9,233 bases of DNA from an uncultured Comamonadaceae bacterium (GTDB lineage Bacteria; Pseudomonadota; Gammaproteobacteria; Burkholderiales; Burkholderiaceae_C), in assembly GCA_937893415.1 (NCBI GenBank), contig CALBWZ010000320.1, positions 1-9,233 on the forward strand, in the 5' to 3' direction. The notes under the pieces are model-generated. The model ran no database searches. It was not told where the DNA came from and saw nothing but the letters and a program-made list of their open reading frames with translations. The position numbers and the translations under genes were made by a program. Positions 5,578 through 9,233 of this stretch are shown one piece after another (position 1 is the stretch's first letter; every line of letters begins with the position of its first letter).

Positions 5578-6876
5578 ATGACTCAATTTTCATTGCAAGC
5601 CAAAATGCCAGCCCAAACGCTGGCTCAAAAACTGTTAGCCAAATCAGCCGACCGCGCGCAGGTGGCAGTCGGCGAGATTCTCAATTGCCGGGTCGACCTT
5701 GCGATGTTTCACGACTCGTCAGGTCCGCGTCGGCTCAAGCCGATGTTGGAAGAGCTGGGCGCAACAATTTGGGATAAATCGAAGGTCGTGCTGGTGATGG
5801 ATCACTACGTGCCTGAGCAGGACGATGATTCGCGGCGCATCGTGCGCATCGCTCGCGACTGGGCCATCGAGCAGCGCTTGCCACATGTGTACGACAGCAT
5901 TGGTATCTGCCATGTCGTGTTGCCACAAAAAGGCCATATTCGGTCAGGCATGTTTTGCGTCGGCGGTGACTCGCACTCTCCCACTGGCGGTGCTTTTGGC
6001 GCTTACATGTTCGGTATCGGCAGCACAGAAATGCTGGGGGTGATGGTCACCGGTGAGCTCTGGGTGCGGGTGCCTGAAACCATTCGCATGCAGTGGGACA
6101 ACATGTTGACCCCGGGCGTTGCAGCTAAAGACATGATGCTGCACATGATCGGGCGCTTTGGCATGAACGGTGGTCAATACCAAGCGGTGGAATTTTGTGG
6201 TTCGGGTGTTCAAGCTTTGTCCATGCAAGAGCGCATGACGATGTCGAACATGAGCGCCGAGATGGGCGCTCAGGTGGGTTTGATCGCGCCCGATGAAACC
6301 ACCCGCCAATGGTTGCTCAACGCGGGCGTTGCGGCCGCTGCGGAGATGGACCTCACTGGCTGGACGACCGACGCAGGCGCGACCGTAACCACGCATGTCT
6401 TTGATGCTGCGACGCTGGCCCCGCAAGTCGCTGCGCCGCACAGTCCCGCGAACACAAAACCGGTTCAAGCCTTCGACCAGGTACGTGTGGATGTTGCCTA
6501 CATCGGTGCTTGCACGGGAGCCAAGCTCGACGACCTGCGCTCAGCGGCGCAAGTTTTCAAGGGTCGCAAGGTGGCCACTGGCGTGCGTTTGATGGTGGCC
6601 CCCGCGAGCCAGCAAGATCAGCAACAGGCTGAGTCCGAAGGCATCATGGCGACGCTTTGGGAGGCGGGTGCAGAGGTTCTTCCCACGGGCTGCGGCGCTT
6701 GCGCCGGCTACGGCGGCAGCATTCCTGATGGCGCCAATGTGATTGCCACCACGGCCCGCAATTTCAAAGGCCGGATGGGTTCAGCGACGGCTCAGGTTTA
6801 TTTGGCATCGCCGTTTACCGTGGCGGCGTCTGCCCTGCGGGGAGTGATTTCTGATCCCAGGGAGATATTGGCATGA
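5578..6876 (+). CDS. Aconitase-superfamily hydro-lyase, large subunit (LeuC/DmdA-like)
   Basis: A 432-residue large subunit of a two-component, [4Fe-4S]-dependent hydro-lyase, of the family holding 3-isopropylmalate dehydratase, homoaconitase and 2,3-dimethylmalate dehydratase. The three cluster cysteines are visible: Cys312 (IGACTGAK), Cys372 and Cys375 (GCGAC). Other family elements are MDHYVP (74-79), GGDSHSPTGGAFGAYMFGIGS (129-149) and TTARNFKGRMGS (391-402). The length fits the short LeuC class of about 420 residues rather than the roughly 470-residue housekeeping bacterial LeuC, which argues for a catabolic role. The ATG at 5578 is preferred over GTG 5533 because the upstream 15 residues do not look like protein of this family, though the ribosome binding site is weak. 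The stop overlaps the small-subunit start as ATGA. The substrate is probably a substituted malate/fumarate (inference). Confidence 0.92.
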   Translation: MTQFSLQAKMPAQTLAQKLLAKSADRAQVAVGEILNCRVDLAMFHDSSGPRRLKPMLEELGATIWDKSKVVLVMDHYVPEQDDDSRRIVRIARDWAIEQRLPHVYDSIGICHVVLPQKGHIRSGMFCVGGDSHSPTGGAFGAYMFGIGSTEMLGVMVTGELWVRVPETIRMQWDNMLTPGVAAKDMMLHMIGRFGMNGGQYQAVEFCGSGVQALSMQERMTMSNMSAEMGAQVGLIAPDETTRQWLLNAGVAAAAEMDLTGWTTDAGATVTTHVFDAATLAPQVAAPHSPANTKPVQAFDQVRVDVAYIGACTGAKLDDLRSAAQVFKGRKVATGVRLMVAPASQQDQQQAESEGIMATLWEAGAEVLPTGCGACAGYGGSIPDGANVIATTARNFKGRMGSATAQVYLASPFTVAASALRGVISDPREILA

Positions 6877-7361
6877 GCACTCACCGCGTCTGGAAATTTG
6901 GCGCTGACATTGACACGGATGCCATGGCCCCAGGTGCCTACATGAAACTCGGCATTGAGGGCATTGCGCCGCATTGTCTGGAGTCGGTCCGGCCAGAATT
7001 TGCGGCCTCGGTACAGCCTGGCGCGGTCATCGCTGCGGGGCCTAACTTTGGTATCGGGTCGTCGCGCGAACAAGCTGCCGCTGCCTTGGTGCAACTGGGG
7101 GTCAAGGCGGTGATCGCGCCTTCGTTCAGTGGTCTGTTTTTTCGCAATGCCTTCAACCTCGGATTGCTGCTATTGAGCACGCCTGATGCTGAGCTCCTGG
7201 AGGAGGGTGAACAGGTTGAACTCGACCTGCAAACCCTGACGCTGGCACGCTCCTCTGGCAAGCATTTGCAGTGCGAACCGATTCCCGACTTTTTACTTGC
7301 CATGGTCGCCGCTGGCGGACTGATGAACCAACTCCGTCAACGATCAGGACGAACCGTATGA
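6873..7361 (+). CDS. Aconitase-superfamily hydro-lyase, small subunit (LeuD/DmdB-like)
   Basis: A 162-residue swivel-domain subunit completing the active site of the preceding large subunit. The N-terminal motif DIDTDAMAPGAYM is at 12-24, the catalytic/anion-binding segment GPNFGIGSSREQAA at 56-69 (Ser-Ser-Arg), and FSGLFFRNAFNLGL at 85-98. The length of about 160 matches the short LeuD/DmdB class. The loop after PGAY reads MKLGIEG, not the YLRT pattern used for isopropylmalate recognition, pointing to another substrate. The ATG at 6873 overlaps the large-subunit stop by four bases and has AGGGAG (6859-6864) eight bases upstream. The stop overlaps the next gene's start, again as ATGA. Co-translation would favour the 1:1 heterodimer. 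Confidence 0.93.
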   Translation: MSTHRVWKFGADIDTDAMAPGAYMKLGIEGIAPHCLESVRPEFAASVQPGAVIAAGPNFGIGSSREQAAAALVQLGVKAVIAPSFSGLFFRNAFNLGLLLLSTPDAELLEEGEQVELDLQTLTLARSSGKHLQCEPIPDFLLAMVAAGGLMNQLRQRSGRTV

Positions 7362-8779
7362 GTACACTGAAACCCCCATCGATCACCCAAGCTCCTCCGC
7401 GCATTGTGCGGGCGGTCAACATGCCAAGCGACACGCTCCATGTGTCGGTGGTGATCGTTGGCGCAGGGGCCTGCGGTCTGACGGCCGCGGTGCGTCTGCG
7501 CGACGCCGGCATTGATTGCGTGCTGCTGGAACGCGACAGCCTGTCCCGGGGCTCGACGGCCTTGTCGTCGGGTTTCATTCCGGCGGCCGGCACGCGCTTG
7601 CAAAAGTCGTTGGGCATTGATGACTCGGTCGAGCGTTTTGCCGAAGACATTCAGGCCAAGGCCCACGGCGATGCTGCGCCGCATCTGGTGGCCGCCTATT
7701 CAACTGGCGTCGCCCAAGCGATCGACTCCCTCGAGGCGCATGGCATTGGCTTTGACGTGCTGGATGGCTTTTTGTACCCAGGCCACCGCGCGCGCCGCAT
7801 GCACGCCTTGCCCGAGCGCACGGGTGCAGCACTCATGGCGCAGCTCGAACGCACCGCCAACGCCGTCGGTGCCGATGTGCTCAATGAAGCCTTGGTGCTC
7901 GAGCTGTGGATGAACGACGACGACATTGTGCAGGGCGTGGCTTACCAACGACCCGATGGCGCGATGGAGTACCTCGCTTGTGATGTGCTGCTCTTGGCTT
8001 GCAACGGTTTTGGCGGCAATCCTGACATGGTCAGCGAACTATTGCCGGCTATGGGCCAAGCCTTGTTTGCCGGGCACGTGGGCAATGACGGCAGCGCTAT
8101 CGCCTGGGGCCAAGCCATGGGCGCCAGACTGGCCGATCTGGGGGGCTACCAGGGCCACGGGTCTTGGGTCACGCCGCAGGGCGCACTGATGAGCTGGGCT
8201 GTGATGATGGAAGGTGCCGTACAAATCAACGTGCATGGCCAGCGCTTTCACGATGAAACGCTGGGCTACTCCGAAGCCGCTGTGCATGTGTTGGACCAAC
8301 CGGGCGGCATCGCCTTCAATGTGTTTGACGCCCCCTTGCTGGAGCTGGTGCGGACCTTCCCCGACTTTGTCGAGGCCGAGGGGGCTGGCGCAGTGAGGGA
8401 AGCTGCTGATGTGCAGGCGCTGGCCCGCTTGATCGGCTGCGACGCCGAGACCTTGACGCAGACCTTGGCGTCTGTTGTGCCTGGCTCGACAGATGCCTTG
8501 GGCCGCAGCTTCAAGCGCGCCTTAATCGCTCCTTTTTACGCCGTCAAAGTCACTGGCGCTTTGTTCCATACCCAAGGCGGTCTGGACGTCGATGCAGACT
8601 GTCGCGTGCTGCGAATTGACGGCACGCCCATGCCTAATGTGTTGGCTGCCGGCGGGGCCGCCCGCGGTGTGTCGGGCAATGCGGTCTGGGGCTATTTGTC
8701 TGGCAACGGACTGCTCAGCGCCGTTGGCGGGGGCTGGGTGGCTGCGGGCACGGCCGCTGCGCAGTTGGCTTCGGCATAA
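7358..8779 (+). CDS. FAD-dependent dehydrogenase (fumarate reductase/TcuA-like flavoprotein)
   Basis: A 473-residue flavoprotein of the fumarate reductase/succinate dehydrogenase/3-ketosteroid dehydrogenase family. The FAD-binding GAGACG is at 35-40 with the ribose-binding Glu58 (LLERD). LLLACNGFGGN (211-221), NDGSAIAWGQAMGA (243-256), GQRFHDE (294-300) and FHTQGGLDVD (403-412) follow the family order; His404 matches the active-site His of the HTMGG motif. The C-terminal segment AGGAARGVSGNAVWGYLSGNGLL (split at 431-453) lacks the Arg of the NRLGGN motif and resembles tricarballylate and ketosteroid dehydrogenases instead. The likely role is desaturation of a carboxylic acid, with electrons passed onward. 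There is no signal peptide, heme motif or flavocytochrome domain, so it should be cytoplasmic or peripheral. The ATG at 7358 overlaps the preceding stop; about 28 unconserved residues precede the Rossmann strand, and Met22 is an alternative start. Confidence 0.9.
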   Translation: MSTLKPPSITQAPPRIVRAVNMPSDTLHVSVVIVGAGACGLTAAVRLRDAGIDCVLLERDSLSRGSTALSSGFIPAAGTRLQKSLGIDDSVERFAEDIQAKAHGDAAPHLVAAYSTGVAQAIDSLEAHGIGFDVLDGFLYPGHRARRMHALPERTGAALMAQLERTANAVGADVLNEALVLELWMNDDDIVQGVAYQRPDGAMEYLACDVLLLACNGFGGNPDMVSELLPAMGQALFAGHVGNDGSAIAWGQAMGARLADLGGYQGHGSWVTPQGALMSWAVMMEGAVQINVHGQRFHDETLGYSEAAVHVLDQPGGIAFNVFDAPLLELVRTFPDFVEAEGAGAVREAADVQALARLIGCDAETLTQTLASVVPGSTDALGRSFKRALIAPFYAVKVTGALFHTQGGLDVDADCRVLRIDGTPMPNVLAAGGAARGVSGNAVWGYLSGNGLLSAVGGGWVAAGTAAAQLASA

Positions 8780-8793
8780 CGTCATTTATTGTT

Positions 8794-8799
8794 AAGGAG
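8794..8799 (+). promoter_or_regulatory. Shine-Dalgarno site of the lyase gene
   Basis: AAGGAG lies four bases before the ATG at 8804 in the 24-base gap after the flavoprotein gene. It fixes the lyase start and is one of the strongest ribosome binding sites in the window. Confidence 0.8.
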
Positions 8800-8803
8800 A
8801 GCT

Positions 8804-9233
8804 ATGTCCACATCATTTAAACAACGCTTAGATCAGCCGAAAGTGCTGCTTGCGCCCGGGATTTATGACCCGTTAACGGCCTTGATTGCCGAGCAGGCCG
8901 GCTTTGAAGCCTTGTACCTGTCGGGTGCGTCCATCGCCTACACCAAGCTTGGCCGGTCGGACATCGGTCTGACAACCGCGACCGAAGTGGCCGACACCTT
9001 GGCGCGCATCACCGAGCGCGTCAGCATCCCGGTGATCGTCGATGCCGACACCGGCTTTGGCAATGCACTGAACACGATGCGCACAGTACGCGCCTTTGAG
9101 CAGGCGGGGGCGGCCATGTTGCAACTCGAAGACCAGACATTTCCCAAGCGCTGCGGTCACTTGGACGGCAAAACGGTCGTCCCCACGCTTGAAATGTGCG
9201 GCAAGCTTAAAGCGGCACTTGACGCCCGAAAAT
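8804..9233 (+). CDS. Isocitrate lyase/PEP mutase superfamily C-C lyase, 3'-truncated
   Basis: The first 143 residues of a TIM-barrel lyase of the isocitrate lyase/PEP mutase superfamily, cut by the window end; full-length relatives are about 280-300 residues. Visible elements are the start of the barrel LLAPGIYDPLTALIAEQAGFEALYLSGASIA, the metal-binding DADTGFGN (80-87), LEDQ (109-111), and the catalytic loop KRCGH (115-119) with Cys117. This Cys loop marks lyases such as isocitrate, 2-methylisocitrate and 2,3-dimethylmalate lyase, and argues against PEP mutase. The overall style is closest to 2,3-dimethylmalate lyase and proteins annotated as oxaloacetate decarboxylase. Placed after a DmdAB-like hydro-lyase, it probably cleaves a substituted malate into pyruvate (or another 2-oxo acid) and a carboxylic acid. 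The start is set by AAGGAG upstream. Confidence 0.9.
   Translation, partial: MSTSFKQRLDQPKVLLAPGIYDPLTALIAEQAGFEALYLSGASIAYTKLGRSDIGLTTATEVADTLARITERVSIPVIVDADTGFGNALNTMRTVRAFEQAGAAMLQLEDQTFPKRCGHLDGKTVVPTLEMCGKLKAALDARK

Noticed and set aside
1..9233. CRISPR arrays, tRNA or rRNA genes, insertion sequences, phage or defence genes
   Set aside because: None was seen. The window is filled almost completely by metabolic, transport and regulatory genes on one strand.

Overview
The window is a densely packed block of ten genes, all on the + strand. No intergenic gap exceeds about 62 bases, and most junctions are overlaps or gaps of a few bases. The sequence is moderately GC-rich by eye. The protein styles (LIV-type ABC ATPases, a split aconitase-type hydro-lyase, an AtuA/DUF4387 pair, a GntR/HutC regulator) suggest a betaproteobacterium, probably Burkholderiales. 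That placement is an inference from protein flavour; no rRNA, tRNA or housekeeping marker is present.

Layout. (1) Positions 1-2176: the 3' part of a LivM-type permease followed by the two ATPases LivG and LivF, from a branched-chain amino acid/amide-type (HAAT) ABC importer. LivH and the periplasmic binding protein are not in view. (2) 2180-2947: a classical short-chain dehydrogenase/reductase, 3 bases after livF if its GTG start is used. (3) 2967-4711: a small DUF4387 protein, overlapped by four bases by a 478-residue AtuA/DUF1446-family protein. (4) 4730-5515: a GntR-family regulator with a UTRA effector domain. (5) 5578-7361: large and small subunits of an aconitase-superfamily hydro-lyase (LeuCD/2,3-dimethylmalate-dehydratase type). 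(6) 7358-8779: an FAD-dependent fumarate-reductase/tricarballylate-dehydrogenase-like flavoprotein. (7) 8804-end: the N-terminal part of an isocitrate lyase/PEP mutase superfamily C-C lyase with the KRCGH signature.

Working interpretation (inference): a catabolic operon for a branched or substituted di- or tricarboxylic acid. The acid would enter through the LIV-type importer. The flavoprotein would desaturate a substituted succinate, the split hydro-lyase would hydrate it to a substituted malate, and the lyase would cleave that to a 2-oxo acid plus a shorter acid. The last two steps resemble the 2,3-dimethylmaleate to propionate plus pyruvate segment known from anaerobic nicotinate fermentation. 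The SDR and the AtuA/DUF4387 pair would add steps not yet defined. The GntR/UTRA protein is the likely effector-sensing switch.

Non-coding signals. A perfect 18-bp palindrome lies just inside the regulator gene (4760-4777) and is a candidate operator. An imperfect 17-bp dyad lies directly before the hydro-lyase start (5557-5573). A perfect 15-bp inverted repeat with a two-base spacer lies inside the SDR gene (2390-2421). The most interesting protein-level observation is that DUF4387 resembles a detached version of the C-terminal domain of long AtuA proteins, so the DUF4387/AtuA gene pair may be a split AtuA with reversed domain order.
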